The translations under genes and the position numbers were made by a program. Source: Bradyrhizobium sp. Arg816 (GTDB taxonomy: Bacteria > Pseudomonadota > Alphaproteobacteria > Rhizobiales > Xanthobacteraceae). From it: a stretch of 64,000 bases of DNA. The notes under the pieces were generated by a model. The model was not told where the DNA came from. It saw only the letters and a list, made by a program, of their open reading frames with translations, and ran no database searches. The stretch's first letter is position 1; each line of letters begins with the position of its first letter. Positions 1-8,545 of this stretch are shown piece after piece. The stretch lies in the NCBI RefSeq assembly GCF_029989365.1, contig NZ_JAPRAQ010000011.1:1-64000 (forward strand), read 5' to 3'.

Positions 1-53
1 TTCGGCATCAGCGCTTCCACAAAGCTCGGCTGTCCCGTCTGCTTAACCGCCAT
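1..53 (-). CDS. N-terminus of unidentified protein (runs off window)
   Basis: A reverse-strand reading frame starts with ATG at 51-53 and continues past the left edge; only 17 full codons are visible, beginning MAVKQTGQPSFVEALMP. A good Shine-Dalgarno (GGAGGG) lies 5-6 bases upstream, so the start is credible. It lies downstream of, and in the same direction as, the binding-protein gene that ends at 155, with about 100 bp between them, so it may be co-transcribed with it. The visible residues are too few to name a family. Confidence 0.6.
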   Translation of the reverse strand, partial: MAVKQTGQPSFVEALMP

Positions 54-154
54 CGCTACCCTCCAAGGCTTTGCCCGAGGGAATCACAATTGACGAATTA
101 CGCAACAGGCCCACAAGGGGAGAAGGGGCGGCATCGCTCGTGGCTGGGATCAAC

Positions 155-1327
155 TCACTTCATCGCGCACTTGTCGTGGAAGCGATCCTGGTCGTTCTCC
201 ACGATGGTCGCGACCGTCTTCAGCGAGAGCTGGCCTTCGCCGTCCTTGACCACGTCCTGGAGGTAGAAGCTCTGCACCGGGATGTGGTTCTTGCCGTATT
301 TGAACGGGCCGCGCAGCGACTTGAAGTTGGCCTTCTCCATCTCGGCCTTCATCGCGTCCTTCTTGCTGGTGTCGCCCTTCACCGCGACCACCGCACTGTT
401 GATGAGCTGGGCCGCGTCATAGGCCTGCGCGCCGTAATAGGTCGGGCGCAGATTGGGGTATTTCTTGCGGTAGTCGGCGACGAAGCGCTTGTTCTGCTCG
501 TTCGGGAGGTCGTTGACCCATTCCTGCGCGCCGGGAACGCCGAGCGCATTCTCCTTCTGGAGCGGCAGCGAGAGCTCGTCGACGGTGAAGGCGGTGTAGA
601 GCGGCATCGTGCTCTTGAGGCCGGCCTGCGCATATTGATTGAGGAACTGCACGCCGGCCGCACCGGGATAGAACACGAAGATCGACTCGGCGCCCGAGGC
701 GCGCGCCTTGGAGAGCTCGGCGGAGAAATCGAGCTGGCTCGGCCAGACCGTGTATTCCTCGCCCTTGACCTCACCCTTGAACGTGCTCTTCAGGCCCGCG
801 AGCATGTCCTTGCCGGCCGCGTAGTTCGGCCCGATCAGGAACACGCTCTTGACGCCCTTCTGGTTCATGTAGAGGCCCATGGCGGCGGGCGTCTGGTCGT
901 TCTGCCAGGAGGTCGAGAACACGTAAGGCGAGCACAGTTCGCCGGCGAGCTGCGACGGACCGGCATTGGCCGAGATCAGGAAGGTCTGCGAGTCCACCGC
1001 GGTCTTGAGCGAGGCCAAGAGCACGTTCGACCAGATGTAGCCGACGATGAAGTCGACCTTGTCGGACTGCACCAGCTTCTCGGTCTTCTGCTTGCCGACA
1101 TCGGGCTTCTGCCCGTCATCCTCGTAGATCACCTCGACCGGCTTGCCGTCCATCTTGCGGCCGATGTGGTCGAGCGCGAGCTCGAAGGAATTGCGCATGT
1201 CGTTGCCGATCACGGCAGTCGGGCCGCTGAAGGTCGAAACGAAGCCGATCTTGATGGTGTCGCCGGCGAAAGCCTGATTTGCCAGTACCAGCGCCGCTGC
1301 GCCCGCCAGCCAGAATGCCGTCCTCAT
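155..1327 (-). CDS. Branched-chain amino acid-type (HAAT) ABC transporter substrate-binding protein
   Basis: A 390-residue periplasmic binding protein of the leucine/isoleucine/valine-binding (Peripla_BP_6) family. It has an Sec signal peptide (hydrophobic stretch ending ANQAFAG at about residue 21) followed by the family start DTIKIGFVSTFSGPTA. The start chosen is the ATG at 1325-1327, preceded by AAGGAGGGG; the open frame extends 48 codons further upstream without a ribosome-binding site. In rhizobia this family often binds aromatic or other carboxylates rather than amino acids, and the nearby P450 and feruloyl-CoA synthetase make an aromatic ligand plausible, but that is inference. No permease or ATPase gene is adjacent within the window. 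Confidence 0.9.
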   Translation of the reverse strand: MRTAFWLAGAAALVLANQAFAGDTIKIGFVSTFSGPTAVIGNDMRNSFELALDHIGRKMDGKPVEVIYEDDGQKPDVGKQKTEKLVQSDKVDFIVGYIWSNVLLASLKTAVDSQTFLISANAGPSQLAGELCSPYVFSTSWQNDQTPAAMGLYMNQKGVKSVFLIGPNYAAGKDMLAGLKSTFKGEVKGEEYTVWPSQLDFSAELSKARASGAESIFVFYPGAAGVQFLNQYAQAGLKSTMPLYTAFTVDELSLPLQKENALGVPGAQEWVNDLPNEQNKRFVADYRKKYPNLRPTYYGAQAYDAAQLINSAVVAVKGDTSKKDAMKAEMEKANFKSLRGPFKYGKNHIPVQSFYLQDVVKDGEGQLSLKTVATIVENDQDRFHDKCAMK

Positions 1328-1630
1328 AACCACTCCCCTCCTTATTATTGATCCCGGAAACGGGGTGATCGCCGCCCCCGGGTCTGTCTCTATTGAACGC
1401 AAAATCTGTCGCGCCGCCAATGGCTCAGCGTCCGCCCCTGCACCATATTTCGCCCTAATCGAGGATGGCAAGAAATATAATTCTACTCACTTCGATCAAG
1501 GCTGCGGCGCTTTTTCGCGGGGTATGGCGATACGCCCAGCCTATGCCGCGATTGATGACGGCTATTGGACTACGGCGCCCAATGCGCACTTAGATGAAGG
1601 GAGAGCAGCAGCGAGATTCGAGGGTGCATC
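1328..1630. promoter_or_regulatory. Divergent promoter region between binding protein and ndh
   Basis: This 303-bp gap separates two divergently transcribed genes and must hold both promoters. Near the binding-protein side there is a small hairpin, CCCG-GAAA-CGGG, at 1353-1364. A relatively A/T-rich patch at about 1470-1500 is the best candidate for promoter elements, but no -35/-10 pair could be assigned with confidence. No convincing small gene is present. Confidence 0.4.
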
Positions 1631-2893
1631 ATGGCCGCAAATCCCCACCGCGTCGTCATCGTCGGAGCCGGCTTCGGCGGGCTGGAGGCGACCTACCGGC
1701 TTGCGGGCGCGCCGGTCGAGATCACGCTGATCGACCGCCGCAACCATCATCTGTTCCAGCCGCTGCTCTACCAGGTCGCGACCGCCTCGCTCGCGACCAA
1801 CGAAATCGCCTGGCCGGTCCGGCACCTGATGCGCGACCGGCGCGAGGTGACGACCCTGTTTGCGACGGTGAGTGGCGTCGACGCCGACCGGCGCTGCGTG
1901 CTGATCGACGACGGCAGCGAGGTGCCCTACGACACGCTGGTGCTCGCCACCGGCGCGCGCCATGCTTATTTCGGCCATGACGAGTGGGAGCAGTTCGCCC
2001 CCGGCCTGAAGACGCTGGAAGACGCGACCACGCTGCGCCGTCACATCCTGGTGGCATTCGAGCGCGCCGAGCGCGAGACTGATCCGGCCAAGCGCGCGGC
2101 GCGGCTGACCTTCGTCATCGTCGGCGCCGGCCCGACCGGCGTCGAGCTCGCCGGCACCATCGCCGAAATGGCGCACCACACGCTCCCCGCCGACTTCCGC
2201 AACATCGACACCCACAAGGCACGCGTGGTGCTGATCGAGGCCGGACCGCGCGTGCTCGCGGGCTTCCCCGACGATCTCTCTGCCTATGCGCAGGCTTCGC
2301 TGGAAAAGATCGGCGTCGAGGTCGTGCTGGGCCAGGCCGTCACCGAGATCAACCGTGAGGGCGTCGTGTTCGGCGGCAAGCTGCTTGAGGCAAAGACACG
2401 AATCTGGGCCGCCGGCGTGCGCGCCTCGCCCGCCGCCGAATGGCTGGGCGCACCAAGCGATCGCGCCGGGCGCGTGGAGGTCGAAGACGATCTGACGATA
2501 CCTGGTCATCCCGATATCTTTGCGATCGGCGACACCGTTGTGATCAACGCCTGGGAGGGTAAGCCAGTGCCCGGCATCGCGCCGGCCGCCAAGCAGCAGG
2601 GCCGTCACGTCGCCGAGACCATCAAGGCGCGCCTGCGTGGCGAGAGCAAAGGTGCATTCCGTTACAAGCACTCCGGTAGCCTCGCACAGATCGGCAAGCG
2701 GCTCGCCGTGATCGATTTCGGCAAGGTCAAACTGCGCGGCACCATCGCATGGTGGATCTGGGGCATCGCCCACATCTACTTCCTGATCGGCCTGCGCCAC
2801 CGCCTCAGCGTCGCCCTGAGCTGGCTCTGGATCTACGCCCGCGACCAGCGCGCGGCGCGGCTGATCACGCAGGGGAGCAGCAAGGTGGCGTAG
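1631..2893 (+). CDS. ndh: Type II NADH:quinone oxidoreductase (NDH-2), FAD-dependent
   Basis: A 420-residue flavoprotein of the NDH-2 family, a single-subunit, non-proton-pumping enzyme that passes electrons from NADH to the quinone pool at the inner face of the membrane. The FAD dinucleotide-binding fold is at residues 10-20 (VGAGFGGLEA) and the NAD-binding Rossmann fold at about 160-180 (VIVGAGPTGVELAG). The C-terminal hydrophobic, basic segment (WWIWGIAHIYFLIGLRHR and following) is the typical membrane-anchoring end. Length is normal for the family. The ATG at 1631 follows a GAGGG-type ribosome-binding site. It is transcribed alone; a palindromic element follows its stop codon and probably helps terminate it. 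Confidence 0.9.
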   Translation: MAANPHRVVIVGAGFGGLEATYRLAGAPVEITLIDRRNHHLFQPLLYQVATASLATNEIAWPVRHLMRDRREVTTLFATVSGVDADRRCVLIDDGSEVPYDTLVLATGARHAYFGHDEWEQFAPGLKTLEDATTLRRHILVAFERAERETDPAKRAARLTFVIVGAGPTGVELAGTIAEMAHHTLPADFRNIDTHKARVVLIEAGPRVLAGFPDDLSAYAQASLEKIGVEVVLGQAVTEINREGVVFGGKLLEAKTRIWAAGVRASPAAEWLGAPSDRAGRVEVEDDLTIPGHPDIFAIGDTVVINAWEGKPVPGIAPAAKQQGRHVAETIKARLRGESKGAFRYKHSGSLAQIGKRLAVIDFGKVKLRGTIAWWIWGIAHIYFLIGLRHRLSVALSWLWIYARDQRAARLITQGSSKVA

Positions 2894-2919
2894 GGACGCT
2901 ACCGTAGCGCGCTTTGCTT

Positions 2920-3078
2920 ACCCTCCCCTGGAGGGGGAGGGTCGGCTCAGATGGAGCGCAGCGACATGCGAGACGGGGTGGGGTGACGGTCTCTCCGCAT
3001 CGAACAGTGCCCGTGTTGAGAGATCACCCCACCCCGCTCGCGCTTCCCGCGATCGACCCTCCCCCTCCAGAGGAGGGT
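2920..3078. repeat. Palindromic intergenic element, family A, copy 1
   Basis: An approximately 160-bp inverted repeat between two convergent genes. The outer arms (starting ACCCTCCCCTGGAG at 2920 and ending CCAGAGGAGGGT at 3078) are complementary to one another and each also folds into its own hairpin. An inner stem, GGGGTGGGGTGA with TCACCCCACCCC, nests inside. A second copy of the same family lies at 55882-56038. It occupies most of the space between the ndh and binding-protein stop codons. Confidence 0.9.
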
Positions 3079-3102
3079 GAAGAGGCAACCGCAGCGACAT
3101 CG

Positions 3103-4314
3103 CTACTTCACCAGTTCGCATCCGCCCTCCGCGAGCGGCCGGAACGCCTGGTCTGCGGGAATCGTCGAGACCAGCTTGTAATAGTCGTACGGATATTTCG
3201 ACTCCTCCGGCTTCTTCACCTCGAACAGATACATGGGATGCACGACGCGGCCGTCCTGGCGGATCGTGGTGTCGCCGAACAGCTTGTCCTTACCCCTGAA
3301 CTTCTTCATCTCGGGCACGGCGTCCTTCGCATTGTCGCTGCCGGTCGCGGCGACCGCGTTCAGATAAGCGAGCGTCGAGGCATAGACGCCGGCCTGGTTG
3401 CCGCTCGGCATCTTGCCGTTCATGCCGGGCCGCACAGCGAAGCGCTTTGCAAACGCGCGGGTGTCGTCGTTCATGTCCCAGTAAAATGCTTCCATGAGCT
3501 GGAGGCCCTGGGCAACCTTGATACCCATGCCGTGGACGTCGTTGATGAAGAGCAGGAAGGCGACGAGCTTCTGGCCGCCTTGCTGGATGCCGAACTCGGC
3601 GGCCTGCTTCACCGCGCTGATGGTGTCGCCGCCGGCATTGGCGAGGCCGATCACCTGCGCTTTCGAGCCCTGCGCCTGCAACAGGAAGGAGGCGAAGTCG
3701 GAAGTGCCGAGCGGATGTTTTGACGAGCCAAGCACCTTGCCGCCGTGCGCCTCGATGTATTTCTGCGCCTCCGCCTCGATGCCCTTGCCGAGCGCATAGT
3801 CGACCGTGAGGAAATACCAGTCCTTGCCGCCGCGCGACATCATCGCGGCCGCGGTGGTGTTGCCGGTCGCCCAGGCGTCGTTGACCCACTGGATCGTATT
3901 GGGCGAGCAGGCCTTGCCGGTGAGATCCGAGCTTGCGGTCGACGACGCCAGGAACGTCATGCGGCTGTCGCGCAAGAGCGTATTGATGGAAAGGCCGACG
4001 GCAGAGTTAGGGACGTCAACGATGGCATCGACGCCCTCGACATCGAGCCATTTGCGCGCGATCGCGTTGCCGACATCGGCCTTGTTCTGGTGGTCGGCAT
4101 AGACGATCTCGACCTTGATGTTCTTGCCGCCGCCGTTGAAATCCTCCGCGGCCATGCGCGCGGCCTCGACCGACCCCATGCCGTTGGTATCCTGAAAGAT
4201 GCCCGAGATGTCATTGAGCACGCCGACGCGCACGACATTGTCGGAGATCTCGGCGCTTGCCGCGCCGCTCATCAGGCTAGCCGCCAGCGCAAGCGTCCAT
4301 TTCAGGTGTTTCAT
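3103..4314 (-). CDS. HAAT-type ABC transporter substrate-binding protein, possible aromatic-acid binder
   Basis: A 403-residue Peripla_BP_6 protein with a clean Sec signal peptide (MKHLKWTLALAASLMSGAASA) and the mature start RVGVLNDISGIFQD. It ends with the motif LFEVKKPEESKYPYDYYKLV, closely matching the end of the binding protein at 62295-63488, so the two are paralogues. It is followed upstream, in the same direction, by the CYP199A-like P450 gene, 35 bp away, suggesting an operon in which the binding protein delivers the P450 substrate. Ligand identity is inferred from that context only; no permease or ATPase gene is adjacent. Confidence 0.9.
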   Translation of the reverse strand: MKHLKWTLALAASLMSGAASAEISDNVVRVGVLNDISGIFQDTNGMGSVEAARMAAEDFNGGGKNIKVEIVYADHQNKADVGNAIARKWLDVEGVDAIVDVPNSAVGLSINTLLRDSRMTFLASSTASSDLTGKACSPNTIQWVNDAWATGNTTAAAMMSRGGKDWYFLTVDYALGKGIEAEAQKYIEAHGGKVLGSSKHPLGTSDFASFLLQAQGSKAQVIGLANAGGDTISAVKQAAEFGIQQGGQKLVAFLLFINDVHGMGIKVAQGLQLMEAFYWDMNDDTRAFAKRFAVRPGMNGKMPSGNQAGVYASTLAYLNAVAATGSDNAKDAVPEMKKFRGKDKLFGDTTIRQDGRVVHPMYLFEVKKPEESKYPYDYYKLVSTIPADQAFRPLAEGGCELVK

Positions 4315-4349
4315 TGTTCCCTCCCCTATTTGTTTGGCAGCCGTTCGCG

Positions 4350-5558
4350 TCAGGCCGGCGTGATCGTCACCGGCAGGCTGTCGAGCCCGCGCAGCGTGTT
4401 GTTGAAGCGGCGTTTTGGTTCACCCGTGATCTCGATGCTGGCGACGCGACGGGCCAGTGCCGTGAGCATCGTCTCGCCTTCGAGCCGCGCCACGAGCTGA
4501 CCGACGCACATGTGAATGCCGGAGCCGTAGCCGACATGGCCGGAGGTGCGGCGCGTGATGTCATAACTGTCTGCCTTGTCCCAGCGCCGCGGATCGCGAT
4601 TGGCGGCGGCGAGGAACATCAGGACTTTCTCACCTTCGCCGATCGTCGCGCCCGACAGCTCGACATCGCGCGTCGTGGTGCGGAAGAACGTCTGCACCGG
4701 ACTCTCGAACCGCACCGCTTCCTCGAAGGCGTTACGCGCCAGCGTGAGATCGCCACGCAAGCGCTGCCACTGCTCGGGGAAGCGCGCCAGGCAATAGACC
4801 GCCGCACCGATCCCGTTGACGGTGGTGTCGAGGCCGGCCGACAGCAGCGAGCGTACCAGCAGCGGCGCCTCGGTGGCCGTAATCGCGCCCTCGTCGACAT
4901 GGGCGTGAATACACGCACCGATGCCGCCGGGCGTGAGATTGTCGCGCTGGCATTGGTCCGTAACGTAGGCCTGGTGCGGCGCCGAGCGCGCAATGGCTTC
5001 TTGGCGCAGTTCATTGGGTGGGCCGAACGCGTTGAACACCACGCTCGCGTAGGGGATGAGATGCTCGCGTCCCTCAGGCTTCAGCCCGAGCGCATCCGGG
5101 AAGATCGAGAGCGGATAGGCTTCCGCGAGATCCGTGATCGCGTCAAAACTGCGCTTGTCGAGCAGCACATCGACCCGTTCTTCAGCTGCCGCTGCAAAGC
5201 GGTCACGGAGGCCCTTCATGACGGTCGGCGACAGCACCTTCGAAAGCACGGCGCGGGTCCGCGTATGCGCGGGCGGATCGGCCTCGAGGATCAGGCTCGG
5301 CGGCCGCCACGGCGTCTCCTTCCTGAAATCGGAGAGGCCGACGCCGCGGCTGGAGCAGAACGTCGCGGGATCGTTCAGCACGGCGTGGACCTCGGCATAG
5401 CGTGCCACGCCATAGACGTTCCACTTGTCGAGATAGATGACAGGGCCAGCCTCCCGCAGCAGCTCGTGCGTGGGATAGGGGTCGGCGAAGAAATCCATTG
5501 CGAAGGGATCGACGTCGAGATGCGGGACGCCTGACGCAGGGGAGCCCGATGCGCTCAT
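4350..5558 (-). CDS. Cytochrome P450, CYP199A-like (4-methoxybenzoate-type aromatic acid monooxygenase)
   Basis: A 402-residue soluble bacterial P450. Visible signatures: I-helix AGLDTT at 241-246, K-helix EEAVR at 279-283, and the heme loop GYGSGIHMC with ligand Cys351. Long stretches such as YLDKWNVYGVARYAEVHAV and FCSSRGVGLSDF match, from memory, CYP199A2/A4 of Rhodopseudomonas palustris, which O-demethylate 4-methoxybenzoate and oxidise other para-substituted benzoates; I therefore infer the same substrate class. The heme signature has Tyr344 where the P450 consensus has Phe. No ferredoxin or ferredoxin reductase gene is adjacent, so electron-transfer partners must be elsewhere. The start has a strong GGGAGGA ribosome-binding site. 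A MarR gene diverges 80 bp away. Confidence 0.9.
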   Translation of the reverse strand: MSASGSPASGVPHLDVDPFAMDFFADPYPTHELLREAGPVIYLDKWNVYGVARYAEVHAVLNDPATFCSSRGVGLSDFRKETPWRPPSLILEADPPAHTRTRAVLSKVLSPTVMKGLRDRFAAAAEERVDVLLDKRSFDAITDLAEAYPLSIFPDALGLKPEGREHLIPYASVVFNAFGPPNELRQEAIARSAPHQAYVTDQCQRDNLTPGGIGACIHAHVDEGAITATEAPLLVRSLLSAGLDTTVNGIGAAVYCLARFPEQWQRLRGDLTLARNAFEEAVRFESPVQTFFRTTTRDVELSGATIGEGEKVLMFLAAANRDPRRWDKADSYDITRRTSGHVGYGSGIHMCVGQLVARLEGETMLTALARRVASIEITGEPKRRFNNTLRGLDSLPVTITPA

Positions 5559-5587
5559 GAAAATCCTCCCTCATTTTGATCTTGTGA

Positions 5588-5606
5588 AAGGGCAGCGCTT
5601 GCCCTT
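5588..5606. promoter_or_regulatory. Candidate MarR operator between P450 and marR genes
   Basis: A perfect 7-bp inverted repeat, AAGGGCA and TGCCCTT with a 5-bp spacer, lies in the middle of the 80-bp divergent promoter region. Its size, symmetry and position fit a dimeric winged-helix repressor site that could control both genes. Assignment to the adjacent MarR protein is inference. Confidence 0.5.
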
Positions 5607-5638
5607 AGGTCATCAGGCGCGCCGCTAGTGAGCCCGAT

Positions 5639-6142
5639 ATGCCGCCTTCGACCAGATCCCGCCAAAGACCTGCGACCGCCGAGGCGGGACCGACGCTCGA
5701 CCTCGATCGTTACGTCCCGGCCTTCGTCACCTTCATCGCCAACAAGCTCTCGAACAGCGCGACCGCGTTCTACCAGCGAGAGTTCGGCGTCAACGTCACG
5801 GAATGGCGGATCATGTCGCTGCTGGCGATCGAGCCCGGCATTCCCGCCTCGCGGATCTGCCACGTCATTGGCTTCGACAAAGGCCCGGTGAGCCGGACGC
5901 TCGCGGGGCTGGAGAAGCGCGGACTGGTCTCGATTCGAACCGACCCGAACGACGGCCGCACCCATTCGATCTCGCTGACGGCGAAGGGCCGCGCCACCCA
6001 TGACAAGGTGATCGTCGCGGCGTTCGAGCGCGAGCGGCGGCTGTTGTCCTGCCTGAGCAAAGACGAGCGCGAGGTGCTGATCGATCTGCTGCGCCGGCTG
6101 CACGAAAATCTCGGCGCAGTCACCGGCAGCAGCACCAGTTGA
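5639..6142 (+). CDS. MarR-family transcriptional regulator
   Basis: A 167-residue winged-helix regulator. The MarR core is clear: TEWRIMSLLAIEPGIPASRI (about 58-77), the recognition region FDKGPVSRTLAGLEKRGLV, and the wing RTDPNDGRTHSISLTAKGR. Members of this family usually repress an adjacent divergent operon and are released by a small phenolic or acyl-CoA ligand, so the likely target is the P450/binding-protein unit starting 80 bp away. The N-terminal 20 residues are basic and probably disordered. Ligand not determinable. Confidence 0.88.
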   Translation: MPPSTRSRQRPATAEAGPTLDLDRYVPAFVTFIANKLSNSATAFYQREFGVNVTEWRIMSLLAIEPGIPASRICHVIGFDKGPVSRTLAGLEKRGLVSIRTDPNDGRTHSISLTAKGRATHDKVIVAAFERERRLLSCLSKDEREVLIDLLRRLHENLGAVTGSSTS

Positions 6143-6302
6143 CGCAGCGGGCGTGAGACGCGTGAGCCGCGTCGTGTTGCCGCCTTCAGGCATACGACGG
6201 CATTTACCCGCGGCCCCCTCTCTGCCGAACATCGTTTCCTCCAGGATCAGGCGCAGCGGTTCCCCCGCCGTCATCCTTGTCTGGAACGGTTCGCACAAAT
6301 TA

Positions 6303-6316
6303 GTTGCTTAAGCAAC
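6303..6316. promoter_or_regulatory. Perfect 14-bp palindrome, operator-like, in a convergent region
   Basis: GTTGCTTAAGCAAC is a perfect palindrome flanked by A/T-rich sequence, the style of a MarR-type operator. It lies between two genes that converge (MarR ending 6142 and feruloyl-CoA synthetase ending 6545), where no promoter is expected. On the reverse strand a strong ribosome-binding site and ATG (GGAGGAAACG before 6232) lie just downstream, but the frame that follows is only antisense to marR. It may be the leftover promoter of a lost gene. Confidence 0.45.
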
Positions 6317-6373
6317 AAAAGAATCATGCAGGATATTGCGGCAGAATGGCTGGCGTATTTTGCGAGCTGTTTC

Positions 6374-6509
6374 GCACCCTCTCCCCGTTCTTACGGGGAG
6401 AGGGTGGGGTGAGGGGCCTCTCTCCGCAAATGAGATGGCCGTGAGACCTGTACCCCCTCACCCGGATCGCAAGAGCGATCCGACCTCTCCCCGCAAGCGG
6501 GGAGAGGTG
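6374..6509. repeat. Palindromic intergenic element, family D
   Basis: Two hairpin arms, ACCCTCTCCCC...GGGGAGAGGGT at the left and ACCTCTCCCC...GGGGAGAGGT at the right, which are also mutually complementary, enclose a spacer with CCCTCACCC-type inner stems and a small CGGATCGC/GCGATCCG hairpin. It sits between the convergent marR and feruloyl-CoA synthetase stops and is the likely bidirectional 3' end. Confidence 0.85.
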
Positions 6510-6544
6510 AAGGAGGCGCGAGCTCCGTTGTGATTGACGAACGG

Positions 6545-8395
6545 CTACAGACCGATCCACTCACCCGACGCATCATCATTCACCCGCGCCACCGCATCGG
6601 CCCGCCGCGTCAGCACGGCGCGCTGGTTGATGTAACCCTTGTCGGTGATCTCACCGCCATCGACCGACGGCGGCTCGGCGAGCAGCAGCGCGCGCGTAGC
6701 GTGGCCGGAGGAGTTGGCGCCCTGCTGTTTCAGCTTCGCCAGGCCCTGTGCGATCGCGGTCCTGACCTTGTCATCGCCAAGCACATCGTTCACGCCTGCC
6801 GTCTCGGGCAAGCCGGCATGGGTACGGCACATGGCCATGTTCGGGAACACCAGAAACCGCACCTCGTCGCCGCCATGGCCGGTGACGACGATATCCTGCG
6901 CCAACGGCGCCAGCGCGGCGATGCCGGCGACGCGCAGCGTACCGACGCTGACCCAGGTGCCGGAGTTGAGCTTGAAGTCCTCCGCGACGCGGCCGTCGAA
7001 GAACAACCCGCGCTCAGGCCGTTCCGCATCGGCAAGCTTCACGGCATCGCCGATCATATAGAAGCCCTCGTCGTCGAAAGCCTGCCTGGTCAGCTCCGGC
7101 GCCTTCCAGTAACCCGGCGTGACATTGGGGCCGCGCACCCGCACCTCCAGCTTGTCGCCCGACGTGACGAGCTTCAGCTCGGTGCCGGGAATGGGCACGC
7201 CGATATTGCCCGAGCGCTCCGCGAGGAAATGACAGTCGGTCGCCAGCGGCGACGTCTCGGTCGAGCCCCAGGCCGACACCATCGGCAGCGGACGACCAAC
7301 AGTCTCCACCGAAAGCTGCTCGAGCGCGTCCCAGAGGTTCTGCGGCAGCGCGGCGCCGGCATAGAAGGCGAATTTCACTTCGCCGAAGAAACGGCGGCGC
7401 AGCTCCGCGTCGCCGCGCAGCGCTGCGATCAGCATGTCGAAACCGCGCGGCACGTTGAAATAGACCGTCGGCATCACGCTTTTCAGATTCGCGAGCGAGG
7501 TCGCGAACAGACCGGGCGCGGGCTTGCCGCCGTCGATATAGAGTGAACCGCCGTTGCGCAGCACCAGATTGAAATTATGGTTGGCGCCGAAGGTGTGGCT
7601 CCAGGGCAGCCAGTCGAGAATGACGAGATCGCCGCCGCCCGGTTCGAGAAACGTCCAGGTCTGCGCCTTGGCCTGCTGGCTCGAGGTCAGCATGCGCTGG
7701 GTGTTGATGACGGCTTTCGGCGTGCCGGTCGAGCCCGAGGTGAACAGGAATTTTGCGATCGTGTCCGGTGTTACCGTGGCGAGGGCTTTTGCGACGTCGC
7801 CCGTTTCGGGCGTCGCCGCGATGTCACGGAAGGCCAGCGCATCGGCATCGCCGGCATTGCCACTGATGATCTGCGCCTCGTGCAGCGGCTTAATCGCGGC
7901 GAGTGCAGCAGCAAACGGCTTTGTCGCGGAGACATAGATTGCGCCCGGCTGAAGCAGCGAGATCATGCTCTTGAGCTTGTCGAAATCCTTCGACATCAGC
8001 GAATAAGCCGGCGAGATCGCGGCCGAGGGAACGCCGACATGCTGGGCGGCCAGCGCAAGCAACGCGTGATCGATGCTGTTGTCGGAGAGGATGATGACGG
8101 GACGCTCGGCGCTGAGCTCTTGCGCCAAAATCCAGCTCGCCGCTGCGCGGACCCGCCGCAGGGCGCCCGCGTAGGTCATGGTGGCCCAGGGCGTGTCGGC
8201 GCTGTCACGCTCGGCGAGGAAGATCGTGTCAGGCGTCTGCCGCGCAAAATGCTCCAGCCAGTCGCCGATGCAGCGCGCGCCGTCGCGCAAGGGTTCTGGC
8301 GAGCGCAGCACGATGCTGCCGTCGGCGCGATGCTCGGCGACGGTCTTGGGCGTTGCGAACAGGCTCGAAGCGTCACCGCGTGCGGCGGTTGTCAT
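6545..8395 (-). CDS. fcs: Feruloyl-CoA synthetase-like acyl-CoA/AMP ligase
   Basis: A 616-residue adenylate-forming enzyme that would activate a hydroxycinnamate (ferulate, p-coumarate or caffeate) with ATP and CoA. The P-loop-like AMP-binding motif FTSGSTGTPKAV is at about 213-225, the acyl-adenylate motif AWGSTETSP in the centre, and the late motif DGRVAEDFKLNSGTW near 480. That last motif and the overall length fit the feruloyl-CoA synthetase branch. The start chosen is the ATG at 8393-8395 behind GAGGAGGAAACC; the frame remains open upstream. Hydratase-lyase and aldehyde dehydrogenase partners are not in the window. It diverges from a MarR gene with an operator-like dyad between. Confidence 0.85.
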   Translation of the reverse strand: MTTAARGDASSLFATPKTVAEHRADGSIVLRSPEPLRDGARCIGDWLEHFARQTPDTIFLAERDSADTPWATMTYAGALRRVRAAASWILAQELSAERPVIILSDNSIDHALLALAAQHVGVPSAAISPAYSLMSKDFDKLKSMISLLQPGAIYVSATKPFAAALAAIKPLHEAQIISGNAGDADALAFRDIAATPETGDVAKALATVTPDTIAKFLFTSGSTGTPKAVINTQRMLTSSQQAKAQTWTFLEPGGGDLVILDWLPWSHTFGANHNFNLVLRNGGSLYIDGGKPAPGLFATSLANLKSVMPTVYFNVPRGFDMLIAALRGDAELRRRFFGEVKFAFYAGAALPQNLWDALEQLSVETVGRPLPMVSAWGSTETSPLATDCHFLAERSGNIGVPIPGTELKLVTSGDKLEVRVRGPNVTPGYWKAPELTRQAFDDEGFYMIGDAVKLADAERPERGLFFDGRVAEDFKLNSGTWVSVGTLRVAGIAALAPLAQDIVVTGHGGDEVRFLVFPNMAMCRTHAGLPETAGVNDVLGDDKVRTAIAQGLAKLKQQGANSSGHATRALLLAEPPSVDGGEITDKGYINQRAVLTRRADAVARVNDDASGEWIGL

Positions 8396-8474
8396 GGTTT
8401 CCTCCTCGCCCTGGACGTCCGGATCGGCTGCAGCCTCGTTCCGGGCCGCTTTGGCCATATTGTTGGGCACGGCA

Positions 8475-8495
8475 ATTGTTGTCGTCAACAACAAT
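8475..8495. promoter_or_regulatory. Candidate MarR operator for fcs and marR
   Basis: A perfect 8-bp inverted repeat, ATTGTTGT and ACAACAAT with a 5-bp spacer, is located about 80 bp upstream of the fcs start and 50 bp upstream of the divergent MarR start. Position and symmetry fit a shared operator for a MarR dimer. Confidence 0.6.
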
Positions 8496-8545
8496 CTTCC
8501 GCGAGGGCCTTCGGAGCGCTAAGCTTGCACGGCAGGAGAGATCAC

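Noticed and set aside
2914..3723. Short frames created by palindromic repeats, such as the start of this one and those at 6336-6533 and 36264-36662
   Set aside because: Their residues come mostly from the repeats and antisense of neighbouring genes; no ribosome-binding sites.
5555..6298. Reverse-strand frame with a strong ribosome-binding site at 6232 as a real gene
   Set aside because: The frame beyond about 30 codons is antisense of the MarR gene and has no domain; only the upstream site was retained as a possible remnant.
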